A DNA stretch of 64,000 nucleotides from PHAA01 sp022706565 (GCA_040769385.1 JAXGLD010000004.1:62001-126000), one strand, 5' to 3'; counted from the first letter of the stretch, positions 1-8,508 are shown. Notes: generated by a model from the sequence alone, not told the origin. Made by a program: numbers and translations.

Positions 1-908
1 CCAACGGCATCATTGCTCTTGGTTTCCTGGCCATACTGCTGGTAGTGGTGTTCAAAGCCAATACCCACTTGCTGATCAACCTCTATGCAGTGGGTGTTTT
101 CACTTCCTTTACCCTGGCCCAGGGCGGATTATTGGTCCGCTGGGTGCGGCAGAAACAGCCCGGTTGGCAGTACAAAGCCCTGATAAATGGTTTCGGTGCC
201 GCAGTCACCTTGACGGCTCTGGTTGTTATCGGAGTAACCAAGTTCCTGGCTGGAGCCTGGATAGTGTTCGTGGTGCTGCCGATCCTGATGTGGGCCATGT
301 TCCGGGTCAAAGACCACTATAATTCAGTGGCCCGGCAGCTCGATATACCCAACGATACCCTGGGTATGATCAAACTGATCCCGGCCTATTCCCACCACGT
401 CATCGTCCCTATCGACAGCCTCAATGCCATGGTTGTCAAAGCCCTGCGCTATGCCCGCACCATGACCGACAAAGTGGAAGCCTTTCACATCGAGACCTAC
501 GAAGGCGAGGCGGACAAGCTGAAAGCGAAGTGGGCGGGCTTGGATACCGACATCCCGTTGATCGTCAGGTACTCCCCCTACCGCGAGGTGGTGGGACCGC
601 TGCGCGACTATATCGATTCCGAGGAACATGACTCGCAACCAGGCGACATCATCACCGTGCTGCTGCCACAATTCTTCGTGCCCAAATGGTGGCAGGCCGC
701 GCTGCACAACAACACCAGTCTCTTTATCGCCAATGCCCTGTTCAGCAAACGCAATGTGGTGGTAGCCATCCTGCCCTTCTACCTGGAGGACATCAAACCC
801 TACACCGACAAAGTGACCGGACAACTTCCCAATCAAAACCCGCTGCAAAGTGATGATCCGCCGCAAAATGAGAACGCGCAGAATGAAGAGCAACCGGGAC
901 CCATGTAA
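1..908 (+). CDS. KimA-like APC-family potassium/amino-acid permease, 3' part
   Basis: The reading frame is open from the left window edge, so the N-terminus is missing. What remains starts in hydrophobic segments (for example LLVVVFKANTHLLINLYAVG, then ALINGFGAAVTLTALVVIGV and AGAWIVFVVLPILMWAMFRV). These are followed by about 190 soluble residues including VPIDSLNAMVVKALRYARTM and FFVPKWWQAALHN. This layout, a membrane domain plus a cytosolic universal-stress-like C-terminal domain, is that of the YdaO/KimA branch of APC permeases; KimA is a potassium importer controlled by c-di-AMP. The protein ends in a low-complexity acidic/Gln-Asn tail. Substrate is inferred from family only; a generic amino-acid permease is the alternative. 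Confidence 0.75.
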   Translation, partial: NGIIALGFLAILLVVVFKANTHLLINLYAVGVFTSFTLAQGGLLVRWVRQKQPGWQYKALINGFGAAVTLTALVVIGVTKFLAGAWIVFVVLPILMWAMFRVKDHYNSVARQLDIPNDTLGMIKLIPAYSHHVIVPIDSLNAMVVKALRYARTMTDKVEAFHIETYEGEADKLKAKWAGLDTDIPLIVRYSPYREVVGPLRDYIDSEEHDSQPGDIITVLLPQFFVPKWWQAALHNNTSLFIANALFSKRNVVVAILPFYLEDIKPYTDKVTGQLPNQNPLQSDDPPQNENAQNEEQPGPM

Positions 909-969
909 GAATGTTTTACAGCCGTCCCTGCTCCGTTACTGATAGTACAGATAGCTTACAAACAAGCTG

Positions 970-991
970 CAGTCTGCCGCCCAGCAGGCTG
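970..991 (+). terminator. Rho-independent terminator after the permease
   Basis: An 8-bp stem (CAGTCTGC with GCAGGCTG, one T-G pair) and a 6-nt loop are followed by TTTCTTATT, about 60 bp past the permease stop codon. Confidence 0.6.
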
Positions 992-1057
992 TTTCTTATT
1001 GTGCCGGGATATTTTTTGCATTATATTTAGGTGGACTGATTAAAGGGATGATCAGGG

Positions 1058-1225
1058 GGACGGTTCGAGACTACTGAAAATGTATCTTAATGTGTCATGC
1101 TGAGCGTTAGCGAAGCATCTCACAACTGTATATGGGCCAACAATACGGTGTTTTTGATGGGATCCTTCGTCGCCTTCGGCTCCTCTGGATGACAAACAGG
1201 TACTTTATCACTAGTCTCGGACGAG
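1058..1225. repeat. Inverted-repeat (MITE-like) element with nested REP pair
   Basis: This fills most of the 392-bp gap between the permease and the next gene. The left end has GGACGGTTCGAGACTACTG; the right end, read on the other strand, has GGACTCGTCCGAGACTAGT, an imperfect inverted match. Nested inside at 1093-1194 is a second inverted pair: TGTCATGCTGAGCG at the left and, in complement, TGTCATCCAGAGG at the right. The same outer ends recur at 49165-49310. No coding potential was seen. Confidence 0.5.
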
Positions 1226-1300
1226 TCCCACGGACGATCTTTGGCCGACCGAGGGAATCGTCCCCTATCATCAAATAGAGAGTAAATATGAGGTGTTGAA

Positions 1301-2128
1301 ATGGCTAAAACCAACGAGTTGGAGAAACTGATGAATGATCATCTGCAAAACCTGGCCGATCAGGCCACGAGCTATGATCAAGGTAATGCTGAAGCAGCCA
1401 TCGAGATAGCCCTCAGTACCCGGGCTATATTACAGGACAGAAAGCAATCGGGTTCGCTGTTCAGCCAGTTGGGGCTGAATAACCTGTTATTCCTGCTGTC
1501 CACCACTACCCAATACATACCGGGACAGCTCAAGCCTTATTACGGGCTCCTGGACCGCAAGTGCCTGGAAGGGGAACTGCCCGGGCAGGGGACCGGCGAA
1601 CTTGCCCCGATCAGCCAGCTGGATCCGGAATTCGTGAATAAGTGGCATAGTTTCGGTGACTGGTGGCAGGAATTGGTGGCCAATGGCGACGGTTATTCCC
1701 TGTCCCGCCAGGACGTAGTGCTGATGATTGCCAATCAGGCGGCCGGCTCCGATGGCGACCGGGACTCAAGTCATGCCGGCATGACTTATGACGATTCCTC
1801 CGGCTGGATATACACCTGGCCGGGAGGGGAATCGGTATTTGAAAAGAAACATGCATATGCCAGTATGCTTCAAATTGCTTACGAAATACTCAAGTCCTTC
1901 GAGTACCATGGCAAAATCAAATCCTACACCCGCAAAGTCCAGACCAAACTTAACGCCATCTATTTCAACGACAAACTGTATTTCGCCAGTTATGGATGCG
2001 AGAAATATCCCATGACTGCTGCTGCTCTGGTGGACCCGCGCAAAGAGCGCATCGAAACCCGGGAGGTGTGTTTCGACAGCCTCAACTTCAAAGACGGCAG
2101 CAAGCAGGGACGCGTATTGGCCATATAA
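1301..2128 (+). CDS. Hypothetical protein, 275 aa
   Basis: Not recognised. The start is supported by GAGGTG five bases upstream of the ATG. The protein is soluble, without a signal peptide or membrane segment. The N-terminal third is predicted helical (LEKLMNDHLQNLADQAT...AAIEIALSTRAILQD). A Trp-rich middle (WHSFGDWWQELVANGDG) is followed by a region rich in Tyr and Lys (AYEILKSFEYHGKIKSYTRK). It stands alone: the next gene is convergent, and a REP copy begins two bases after the stop codon. No function can be proposed. Confidence 0.6.
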   Translation: MAKTNELEKLMNDHLQNLADQATSYDQGNAEAAIEIALSTRAILQDRKQSGSLFSQLGLNNLLFLLSTTTQYIPGQLKPYYGLLDRKCLEGELPGQGTGELAPISQLDPEFVNKWHSFGDWWQELVANGDGYSLSRQDVVLMIANQAAGSDGDRDSSHAGMTYDDSSGWIYTWPGGESVFEKKHAYASMLQIAYEILKSFEYHGKIKSYTRKVQTKLNAIYFNDKLYFASYGCEKYPMTAAALVDPRKERIETREVCFDSLNFKDGSKQGRVLAI

Positions 2129-2129
2129 G

Positions 2130-2154
2130 TGTCACGGGGACGGGGTTGTTGACA
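2130..2154 (+). repeat. REP-like repeat copy 1
   Basis: 25-bp repeat with complementary TGTCA/TGACA ends around a GGGGACGGGG core. It lies between convergent genes. Confidence 0.8.
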
Positions 2155-2226
2155 ACTTTCTCAGTCATGCGGAGGGTTTAATAATTGATTGAAAATACTT
2201 CCGATTGACAGCTCCCCTGCGCGGAA

Positions 2227-3399
2227 TCAAACAGAATGATCAAGGGGCCACCCCCAATCACAGGCTACTGCATAGGTCATACATTGCGCAAATATTTCGT
2301 AGGTAAAAGGGGGAGCAGAAATTCCTGGAGCAATGCTTCGGGTGCGGCTTTGGTCAAAGATCCTTTCGTCAGAAAGATAGGGGCGATACTGCTCGAATAA
2401 CTTGTCAAACAACTCCTCAGCCGGATTGGGATTAGCATTTTTACCCGATTGATTCCACAGTACGTCGATACCCCGAAGACCTAGAAAACGTTGCGCGTAT
2501 TCGGCCAGCGTAGTTATGTCCGGGGGATTGTCGCTGGTTATATGATATATGCCACTGGTTCCGGGATGCTCAATGATGCGCAGAACGGTCGCCACAAAAT
2601 AGTCGATGGGTATCAAGTTCACCGATCCCTTGTTAGGCAGGCAGATCTTCATCGGCAAATTCAATATGCCATCATCGTCCAAGCTGATTCCCCATTTCTT
2701 GGACTTTCCTCCCCCCTGCCGGATATCATTCAGAAATATGTCCCGTATTAACAACATAGATCTTACCGCGTAATATAATGCGTTAAACTTCAGGGATCTG
2801 CCTGTTTCCGAATGTCCGTATACGATAGATGGGCGCAAAATTGAAAGGGGCACGTCGTTGTCCTGACAGCTGCGCCTGATGATTTCTTCGGCCTGAGCCT
2901 TGCTTTCCTCGTAAACGTTGGTGAACCTTTGATTCTTGATCGGCGTCTCCATACATAAACCGGTACACTGGCCGCAGGCATAAGCTGAACTTACGTAGTA
3001 AAGATGTTCCGCCCGGGAGTCAACCGCCAGATCCAGCAGGGAGGGCAGGCTGTCTACGTTGGCAAGCATCACTTGCTTCCGGTTGCGCTCCGCAAAGCTG
3101 GTATCGGAAGCGCAGTGGATGACCTTACCCGCATTCGCGCACAGATCACCATATATCTCATCATCCAGGCCCAGGTGCTTTTTCGAAAAATCAACCTCAA
3201 TGGCAGACAGTCTCGGCCCGGGATCAAGGCCGAACCAACCGACCAGACCCGAGATTCGGTCCGACAGCCGCATATTCTTGGCCGGACGCCCCAATACGGT
3301 TACATGATATCCTCGCTCCAGGAGGCCTGACATCAGAAAAGCGCCCAAAAATCCTGTTGCCCCGGTCAGAATGATTGAACGGCCCGACTCACCTTCCAT
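2227..3399 (-). CDS. NAD(P)-dependent SDR, thioester/acyl reductase-like
   Basis: The N-terminal Rossmann motif TGATGFLGAFL (GxxGxxG type) is near residue 15. A Tyr-x-x-x-Lys catalytic pair appears in VYEESKAQAEEI, preceded by YYVSSAYACG. These, with the later NLIPIDYFVATVLRII, match extended short-chain dehydrogenases of the male-sterility/thioester-reductase group, which reduce acyl thioesters or act as epimerases. A GTG lies directly after the oxidase stop codon, but the ATG at 3399 has GAGG nine bases upstream and is preferred (390 aa). It follows the FAD oxidase by 15 bases and is surely co-transcribed. The substrate is unknown; an epimerase role remains possible. Confidence 0.75.
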   Translation of the reverse strand: MEGESGRSIILTGATGFLGAFLMSGLLERGYHVTVLGRPAKNMRLSDRISGLVGWFGLDPGPRLSAIEVDFSKKHLGLDDEIYGDLCANAGKVIHCASDTSFAERNRKQVMLANVDSLPSLLDLAVDSRAEHLYYVSSAYACGQCTGLCMETPIKNQRFTNVYEESKAQAEEIIRRSCQDNDVPLSILRPSIVYGHSETGRSLKFNALYYAVRSMLLIRDIFLNDIRQGGGKSKKWGISLDDDGILNLPMKICLPNKGSVNLIPIDYFVATVLRIIEHPGTSGIYHITSDNPPDITTLAEYAQRFLGLRGIDVLWNQSGKNANPNPAEELFDKLFEQYRPYLSDERIFDQSRTRSIAPGISAPPFTYEIFAQCMTYAVACDWGWPLDHSV

Positions 3400-3414
3400 G
3401 GTTCTATTCCTCAC

Positions 3415-5274
3415 TTATGTATACAGCAGATTTTCTTTCCTGCAGCAACCCCGATTAACGACATAACGCACCTGTCTGACTGTGCCTGTCTGGGCGGAAT
3501 ATTCATCCAGCAAAGCACCCGCTTCGTGCGCCGCTTGTTGAATCCTGGCCATATCATCCGGGTCATTGTGGTCAAAATAATAATCATATTCCCAGACGCA
3601 TCGCTTCCCATTGTCAAACGGGGTAATGAAACCAAATGCGCCTTTTAGGTGGTGTTTTGCGGCGATATCCAGCAGCCCCTGTTCAATTTCGATAATCAAC
3701 GCGGTATCAATGGGGAGATAGAAAACAAGACCTACCGTTGGTTTCTCCCGGTTGTAGCGTGCGCTCTGGATCCTGAATGTGTTCAGCCAGACGAGATCGG
3801 TCATTTCCGGTCTTTGGAAGAGTTTTTCAAAGAAAGGGCGCAGATCTGGATCAATGTCCGATGCCATCTGAGCCGGAGAGGGAGCCAGGGCCATTTCGGC
3901 CAAGTCACCGAATTGCCCGAGTTTGAGATAAGAAAATGGTTCATCGTCAGCAAGCTCATCCAACAAATCCAGCCACTTGGCGGAACCAAGCGACGGCAAT
4001 CCTTGGTAAAGGGTTTTGAAGAGTCCCTGGTCTATGACCGGATATCCCATTTCATTCACAGAACGCAAGGCATATGTGTCGCCAATGAGAAGGACGAGAT
4101 AGGGCATGCCTAGTCTCCGGGTAAAAATGTCTCTTGCTTCGGCAGCCAGCCTCTTGGTCGGGGCAATAAAGGATGATATGAACTCTTCCCCCAGAATCCC
4201 GATCGCCAGGCCAATATGCCGGATTGAACACTCCCTCGCGAAATCGAGCGCATCTGCCAGTGATTTGAAAGGTACCAAAATTCCTCGTTCATCCGAGGTG
4301 ACTGGATGGAGTTTCATGCTGACCGATACGCATATTGCAAAAGCCTCGTTTTCAGCGATTAGGTTTTGGTAAGAAAAAAGATTGGGGGATTTCATATCAT
4401 TCAAAGAGAATAGTGATCCGTCCCGGGCGATAAACTCCGCGTCGATGAAGTTGTCAGCCGATATCCCGTATGTGGTGGAAAACGTGGAGAGCAAACCGGA
4501 GGTCATGATATTGGCACACACCAGGGCGGCCGGTTCCGCGGTATGTACTCTGAAGCCGCGCCGGGCAGCCGCCGATTGCAGGTCAAAAGCCGCTACCCCC
4601 GGCCCCGCTTTCACCAACCAGTTCTTTTCATCGAATTCAATCGTGTTCATGCGGTGGAGGTCCAGGACCACCCCTTCGCTGAACACCAAACCATGAGCGG
4701 ATGCGCCGTTGCCGCGCACAACATAAGGGATCTCATGGTGATTCAATAATCTTATTATGGATGCTAATTCTTCTTTTGAATTCGGCATGACAACATACTG
4801 GGGCATCTTGAATTCTACATGGGGGCAGAGATCATGATGGTATGCTATTCCGATGGCGGGATCGCTGGTAGCCCAGAAATGGCCGACAATTCTTCTCATT
4901 TCCGCCAGGATGGGGTCCTCCGGCACAGGAACGATGTCGCCGCCGTTGGCCAAATAATCATCAACATAATCCTTTAGTGCTTTCATAACTATCGAGGGAC
5001 GCATCTCGGTTACAAAGTAACACTGATAATCACACTTGCCGCAGAGGTTACAGCTGTCGGCAATTTCGACGCATTGTTCCGTGACCGGGATTGCTTTTTC
5101 ACAGATAGCCGCATACAGGTCCATCCTGCCCTGGGGAAAGTAGCTTACATATTGTTTTTCAAGCCCTGACGCACAAATGCCGCTTCCGAGAAAATCAATC
5201 TTACACATGGCGTAATGCCGGCAATTCTTGGCGATCCTGAGCGCTTCACTGTCGATATTCCCGGGTGCATACAT
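3415..5274 (-). CDS. FAD-linked oxidase with N-terminal Fe-S motif
   Basis: A 619-aa GlcD/FAD_binding_4-type flavoprotein. The FAD/PCMH region is around residues 160-330 (PQYVVMPNSKEELASIIRLL, then YVVRGNGASAHGLVFSEGVVLDL, a typical PP-loop region). Ahead of it, near residues 74-84, is CNLCGKCDYQC (CxxCxxCxxxC), able to hold a [4Fe-4S] cluster, with further cysteines before it. Fe-S and FAD in one chain suggest electron transfer between a substrate and ferredoxin or quinone. GlcD-type oxidases usually have a separate or C-terminal Fe-S partner, so the N-terminal placement is unusual. It is upstream of the SDR in the same operon; the hydrolase lies upstream across a transposon relic. The substrate is unknown. 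Confidence 0.75.
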   Translation of the reverse strand: MYAPGNIDSEALRIAKNCRHYAMCKIDFLGSGICASGLEKQYVSYFPQGRMDLYAAICEKAIPVTEQCVEIADSCNLCGKCDYQCYFVTEMRPSIVMKALKDYVDDYLANGGDIVPVPEDPILAEMRRIVGHFWATSDPAIGIAYHHDLCPHVEFKMPQYVVMPNSKEELASIIRLLNHHEIPYVVRGNGASAHGLVFSEGVVLDLHRMNTIEFDEKNWLVKAGPGVAAFDLQSAAARRGFRVHTAEPAALVCANIMTSGLLSTFSTTYGISADNFIDAEFIARDGSLFSLNDMKSPNLFSYQNLIAENEAFAICVSVSMKLHPVTSDERGILVPFKSLADALDFARECSIRHIGLAIGILGEEFISSFIAPTKRLAAEARDIFTRRLGMPYLVLLIGDTYALRSVNEMGYPVIDQGLFKTLYQGLPSLGSAKWLDLLDELADDEPFSYLKLGQFGDLAEMALAPSPAQMASDIDPDLRPFFEKLFQRPEMTDLVWLNTFRIQSARYNREKPTVGLVFYLPIDTALIIEIEQGLLDIAAKHHLKGAFGFITPFDNGKRCVWEYDYYFDHNDPDDMARIQQAAHEAGALLDEYSAQTGTVRQVRYVVNRGCCRKENLLYT

Positions 5275-5327
5275 AGTAAACTCCTTATAAATGAATTGCC
5301 CTTCTAACCTGGCAAGTCTTTCGCACG

Positions 5328-5352
5328 TGTCACGGGGACGGGGTTGTTGACA
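5328..5352 (+). repeat. REP-like repeat copy 2 (end of relic)
   Basis: Full 25-bp copy. It forms one end of the deleted transposase relic at 5328-5642. Confidence 0.8.
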
Positions 5353-5589
5353 ACCTTCTTTGCCCTCAATACAATGTTTCGATTGATCCCCGTTAATCTC
5401 TCAAGCTACCTGACTGAGAGATTATGTTTCTCTTTCAATTTCTTCAGCAGTTATCCTGAAATAGCCAACTGTACTATAAATGGCGCCTGCGGTTTATCCT
5501 TCTCATAAAGATATGATAAATAGCGCTTTCACTTTTCTACCTAAGCCTTGCCAATTTTTTACACCTACCAAGAAAAGGTTAACGTATCA

Positions 5590-6477
5590 TTAAAATGATG
5601 TCAACAACCCCGTCCCCATGACAATGGCCCGTCCCCGTGACAATAAAAAGCGTTTAACTAGAGGAAACTGATCGATAATTACATGTCCGGTATCTTTAAG
5701 AATATGAATATCCGCATGGGGAATAAGCTTGTTCAGTCTATCACCTGTTTTAACTGAATTTAATAACGCGTCGTGGTCTCCCCCAAAATACTGAATCGGA
5801 ACCGTAACGGCCCGAAGCTTATCATCACTGAATATTGGCAGCGCTTCTATTACAGGATTGAAATGCATGGACGTTATCCGCTGGAATTCCAGCACCTCTG
5901 GCGGCACCTCAGCCTTATGATACACTGCTCTGTTCAGCATTTTCTGCCCTAAATTACCGAGCATCATATACAATATGGCCTTGAAGATAAAACTGGTCTT
6001 GGCGGGGACAATCCCGCCGGCGGTGATCATCGATAACGCTCGCACTCTATCAGGCCTGTGTATCAACAGGTTTAATCCATACCAGCTGCCCATGCTCATC
6101 GTAACCAGACACACGTCATCTATTCCCAGACGATCAAGGAGCGAACATAGCCACATAAGCGGTTCATCCGATGCCAGTGAACAACGGACTGGTTCGCTCA
6201 AGCCAGGTTCACCGGGAATATCGACGCAGTAAATACAAAAATCATTGATAAAATAAGAGATGCTGCCCAGCCAGGCCGCGCTGTTGGATAAAGATCCATG
6301 GATCATAACCAGCGGTGGTTTTGACGCGTCACCGAACCTGAGGACATGCGTCTCAGCGATGTCCGTAGTGACGAACAACTGCTCAAAGGGGTACTCCGAA
6401 TGCGCCGCCAGAACATCCCGATACATGGTTTCTACCATGTTCCTCCCTGCTTCGCTTTTATAAGCGGGTTTAATCAT
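5590..6477 (-). CDS. Alpha/beta-hydrolase
   Basis: The oxyanion region is PPLVMIHGSLSNSAAWL; the nucleophile elbow reads LVTMSMGSWYG (Ser in SMGSW, an SxGxxxG-like variant); the C-terminal TGHVIIDQFP supplies a histidine. Together they fit an esterase/hydrolase of the alpha/beta fold. The start ATG at 6477 overlaps the stop of the HTH gene (ATGATTAA), so the two are translationally coupled. The last 16 or so residues (SRGRAIVMGTGLLTSF) are encoded by REP sequence of the adjacent relic, which also provides the stop codon, so the native C-terminus was replaced. The substrate is unknown. Confidence 0.75.
   Translation of the reverse strand: MIKPAYKSEAGRNMVETMYRDVLAAHSEYPFEQLFVTTDIAETHVLRFGDASKPPLVMIHGSLSNSAAWLGSISYFINDFCIYCVDIPGEPGLSEPVRCSLASDEPLMWLCSLLDRLGIDDVCLVTMSMGSWYGLNLLIHRPDRVRALSMITAGGIVPAKTSFIFKAILYMMLGNLGQKMLNRAVYHKAEVPPEVLEFQRITSMHFNPVIEALPIFSDDKLRAVTVPIQYFGGDHDALLNSVKTGDRLNKLIPHADIHILKDTGHVIIDQFPLVKRFLLSRGRAIVMGTGLLTSF
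5599..5623 (-). repeat. REP-like repeat copy 3, inverted
   Basis: Full copy in opposite orientation (variant with TGTCATGGGG), followed by a partial copy at 5628-5642. It encodes part of the hydrolase C-terminal tail. Confidence 0.8.
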
Positions 6478-6934
6478 CCTGATTCCCTTTCTCTGCGCAC
6501 AGCTGCTCAAACGCCTCGATTATCCTCCTGATATAACTGGGACTGCCATAAAACACGTATTTGGCGTTTTCTATTTCCGGATAATAGAAAAAATCATACC
6601 GGGTATTTCCGCCTGAGTCCCTGTCACTGTTCCTCATCGCAATAATGGAAGTGGATATTCTCGATGCTTCCTCCGGATTCTGCCCGCTGATCTCAATAAC
6701 AGCCGATACTTTGATTCGATCTTTCAGGGATTGGGATCTTTCAGGCAACTCGAGCATCTTACTTCCAGCTAACTCACCATGGCAAAAAGTCCTAAGATCA
6801 TCTTCTGTAACCCGCCAGGACCGACCAATCTTCCTGGCTGCGATCTTCCCTTCATGAATGAAACGCAAAATCGTTTTGGGGTGAAGGTCTAAAATCTTTG
6901 TCAGATCCTGAATTGAGTACAATTTCGTATTCAT
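6470..6934 (-). CDS. Helix-turn-helix (excisionase/MerR-like HTH_17) regulator
   Basis: Residues 1-50 (YSIQDLTKILDLHPKTILRF, then GKIAARKIGRSWRVTEDDL) are a classic HTH_17 DNA-binding domain. The remaining roughly 100 residues (ISGQNPEEASRISTSIIAM, NARYDFFYYPEIEN-like text, SPSYIRRIIEAFEQL) are not recognised and may sense a ligand. The start at 6934 is chosen because GGAGG lies just upstream and because a longer start would fall inside the promoter at 6969-6997. It overlaps the hydrolase by 8 bases and is likely the local regulator of the hydrolase and, before the relic inserted, of the oxidase and reductase genes. Confidence 0.7.
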   Translation of the reverse strand: MNTKLYSIQDLTKILDLHPKTILRFIHEGKIAARKIGRSWRVTEDDLRTFCHGELAGSKMLELPERSQSLKDRIKVSAVIEISGQNPEEASRISTSIIAMRNSDRDSGGNTRYDFFYYPEIENAKYVFYGSPSYIRRIIEAFEQLCAEKGNQDD

Positions 6935-6968
6935 ATTACCTCCGCATATAATCTGGATTTTGGGTATT

Positions 6969-6997
6969 ATTATAGACAATTGAGTATTCTATCTCAA
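6969..6997 (-). promoter_or_regulatory. Sigma-A promoter of the HTH-hydrolase operon
   Basis: On the minus strand TTGAGA and a perfect TATAAT are separated by 17 bases, about 35 bases before the HTH start codon. The -35/spacer region also holds TTGAG...CTCAA, a possible operator for the HTH protein. Confidence 0.7.
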
Positions 6998-7037
6998 GTT
7001 ATTTAGTAACTTTGGGGAACATTTAGTAATTTAAACG

Positions 7038-7062
7038 TGTCACGGGGACGGGGTTGTTGACA
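7038..7062 (+). repeat. REP-like repeat copy 4
   Basis: Full 25-bp copy upstream of the HTH-gene promoter. Confidence 0.8.
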
Positions 7063-7191
7063 ACTTTTCTATGTCTTCAATCCAACGCCTCTATTACCTC
7101 GGATATTTCTGATGCAGCTTCCGAATAGGAAAACCGACTCTTCTGTTATACTAAAGACAAGTCTAGTATCAGAAGAAAGGTGGCGAATACA

Positions 7192-7572
7192 ATGGCGAAA
7201 TATGTGGACGGATTTGTATTGGTAGTGCCAAATGATAAGACTGAAGAATACAGGAAGATGGCAGAACAAGGCCGTGATATTTGGATGAAGGCTGGTGCAT
7301 TAGAATACTATGAATGTCGTGGAGACGATATGGTTCCACAGGGCTCAGGCGATGAAAAAACACGTGCCTTTCCCGAAATGGCCGGAGCAAAAAGTGATGA
7401 GACTGTATGGTTTTCTTTTATCGTTTTTAAATCTAAAGAACACCGAGATGAAGTCAATGCCAAGATGATGGAAGAAATGAGCAAACAAATGGAAGGACAG
7501 GAAGACTTTTCGATACCTTTTGACATGAAGCGAATGGCGTATGGTGGTTTTCAAGTAGAAGTAGAAGGCTAG
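7192..7572 (+). CDS. DUF1428 (YbaA-like) family protein
   Basis: MAKYVDGFVLVVPNDKTEEY at the start, then WMKAGALEYYECRGDD and PFDMKRMAYGGFQ near the end, are hallmarks of the small DUF1428 family, which has a dimeric alpha/beta-barrel-like ferredoxin fold and unknown function. The 126-aa length is close to the family norm. The ATG at 7192 is preferred over the GTG at 7180 because AAGGTGG spans the GTG and sits at ribosome-binding distance from the ATG. It is single, with REP copies on both sides; the downstream copy begins 2 bp after the stop. Confidence 0.8.
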   Translation: MAKYVDGFVLVVPNDKTEEYRKMAEQGRDIWMKAGALEYYECRGDDMVPQGSGDEKTRAFPEMAGAKSDETVWFSFIVFKSKEHRDEVNAKMMEEMSKQMEGQEDFSIPFDMKRMAYGGFQVEVEG

Positions 7573-7574
7573 GA

Positions 7575-7599
7575 TGTCACGGGGACGGGGTTGTTGACA
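7575..7599 (+). repeat. REP-like repeat copy 5 (end of transposase element)
   Basis: Full copy directly at the 3' side of the transposase gene. Confidence 0.85.
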
Positions 7600-7604
7600 A
7601 CTTT

Positions 7605-8366
7605 TTACGCCTTCAATACAACCCCTCGATTGATCCCCGTTAATCTCTCAATCTGCCTGACCGATAGATGATGGTTCTCTTTCAATTCTTTCAAATAGTT
7701 ATTTCGCCTTACTTTGTCAAAGCCCTGTAAATCAACTGGGCTTTCAACTCGGCAAACCTTTCGTATCAATTCCCTGGCTTCCTCATCTGAACGATGTTTC
7801 TTGATTTCCGCCTCCAAGCATCGATCATCATTGGCTGCCGAACAAAATTCGCTGAATCTTTCTCGTGCTGTTTCCGGTTCCAGCCCAAAATATTTTAATG
7901 CGAATGTGGTTTTAATCAGCTTCGGTTCACCCATATACTCGCCCATGCTACTCCATTTATATTGGTCAGTGTTCTTCACAATACCGGCCTTTACTGGGTT
8001 TTGATGTATATACCTCAGAACCGTCAGAAAATAGCTGTCATCTTCCACCACTTCACTCTTAAATCGCCCTTGAAACAAATAGCCAACCCTATCATATTTG
8101 GCGTTATACCAATAAACATAACTTCCGCATATCCGGCGCATCAGCTGTTCCAAAGGCTCTTGCCCCACTTTGAGCAGCAAATGCACATGATTGCTCATTA
8201 AACAATAAGCATATAGGTCGAACCCGCTTGATTCCTTATATTTTTCTAGAGTTTGAACAAACCTCCCGTAATCGTACTCGTCTTCAAAGATAACCTGTCG
8301 GTTTATCCCCCTCATCAAGATATGATAAATGTCGTTTTCACTTTTCTTTCTCGGTTTTCTTGCCAA
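7605..8366 (-). CDS. REP-associated Y1 transposase (RAYT), HUH family
   Basis: 253 aa. The HUH metal-binding motif is in YCLMSNHVHLLLKV (HVH) near residue 60. The likely catalytic tyrosine lies in DDSYFLTVLRYIHQNPVKAG, a hallmark of transposase family PF01797. The C-terminal 40 residues (LKELKENHHLSVRQIERLTG) look like an added helix-turn-helix, common in this RAYT group. The start is TTG, with AAGGTG seven bases upstream. The reading frame is complete and probably functional. A REP copy lies 5 bp from the stop codon. Confidence 0.9.
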   Translation of the reverse strand: MARKPRKKSENDIYHILMRGINRQVIFEDEYDYGRFVQTLEKYKESSGFDLYAYCLMSNHVHLLLKVGQEPLEQLMRRICGSYVYWYNAKYDRVGYLFQGRFKSEVVEDDSYFLTVLRYIHQNPVKAGIVKNTDQYKWSSMGEYMGEPKLIKTTFALKYFGLEPETARERFSEFCSAANDDRCLEAEIKKHRSDEEARELIRKVCRVESPVDLQGFDKVRRNNYLKELKENHHLSVRQIERLTGINRGVVLKA

Positions 8367-8410
8367 TTTTTTACACCTTCCAAGAAAAGGTTAATGCATC
8401 AGGAAAATAT

Positions 8411-8435
8411 TGTCAACAACCCCGTCCCCATGACA
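8411..8435 (-). repeat. REP-like repeat copy 6, inverted
   Basis: Full inverted copy upstream of the transposase start. Confidence 0.8.
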
Positions 8436-8462
8436 TGCGTGCGCCGGTGTCACACAAAATAT

Positions 8463-8487
8463 TGTCAACAACCCCGTCCCCGTGACA
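8463..8487 (-). repeat. REP-like repeat copy 7, inverted
   Basis: Full inverted copy, followed by a partial one ending at 8505, four bases before the EamA gene stop codon. Confidence 0.8.
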
Positions 8488-8508
8488 TATTCCGTCCCCG
8501 TGACATAT

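Larger units (their letters stand above)
5328..5642 (-). mobile_element. Internally deleted relic of the REP/Y1-transposase element
   Basis: Fills the whole gap between the FAD oxidase and the hydrolase. Positions 5353-5450 match the 3' end of the intact transposase copy (near 7600-7700; both contain GATTGATCCCCGTTAATCTC). Positions 5500-5598 match its 5' end (near 8300-8410; both contain AAGATATGATAAAT and CCAATTTTTTACACCT). About 600 bp of the middle are missing. REP copies in opposite orientation bound it, as in the intact element. The relic's start region reads TTG GCA AGG CTT AGG TAG, so it is dead. It is a non-autonomous, MITE-like derivative. Confidence 0.8.
7575..8505 (-). mobile_element. 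REP-associated tyrosine transposase (RAYT) element
   Basis: The transposase gene is bounded by a forward REP at 7575-7599 and by inverted copies at 8411-8435 and 8463-8487, plus a partial copy at 8491-8505. This matches the known pattern of REP-RAYT units (BIMEs), where a single-copy Y1 transposase is flanked by the palindromic repeats it mobilises. Exact ends cannot be fixed by eye. Confidence 0.8.
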
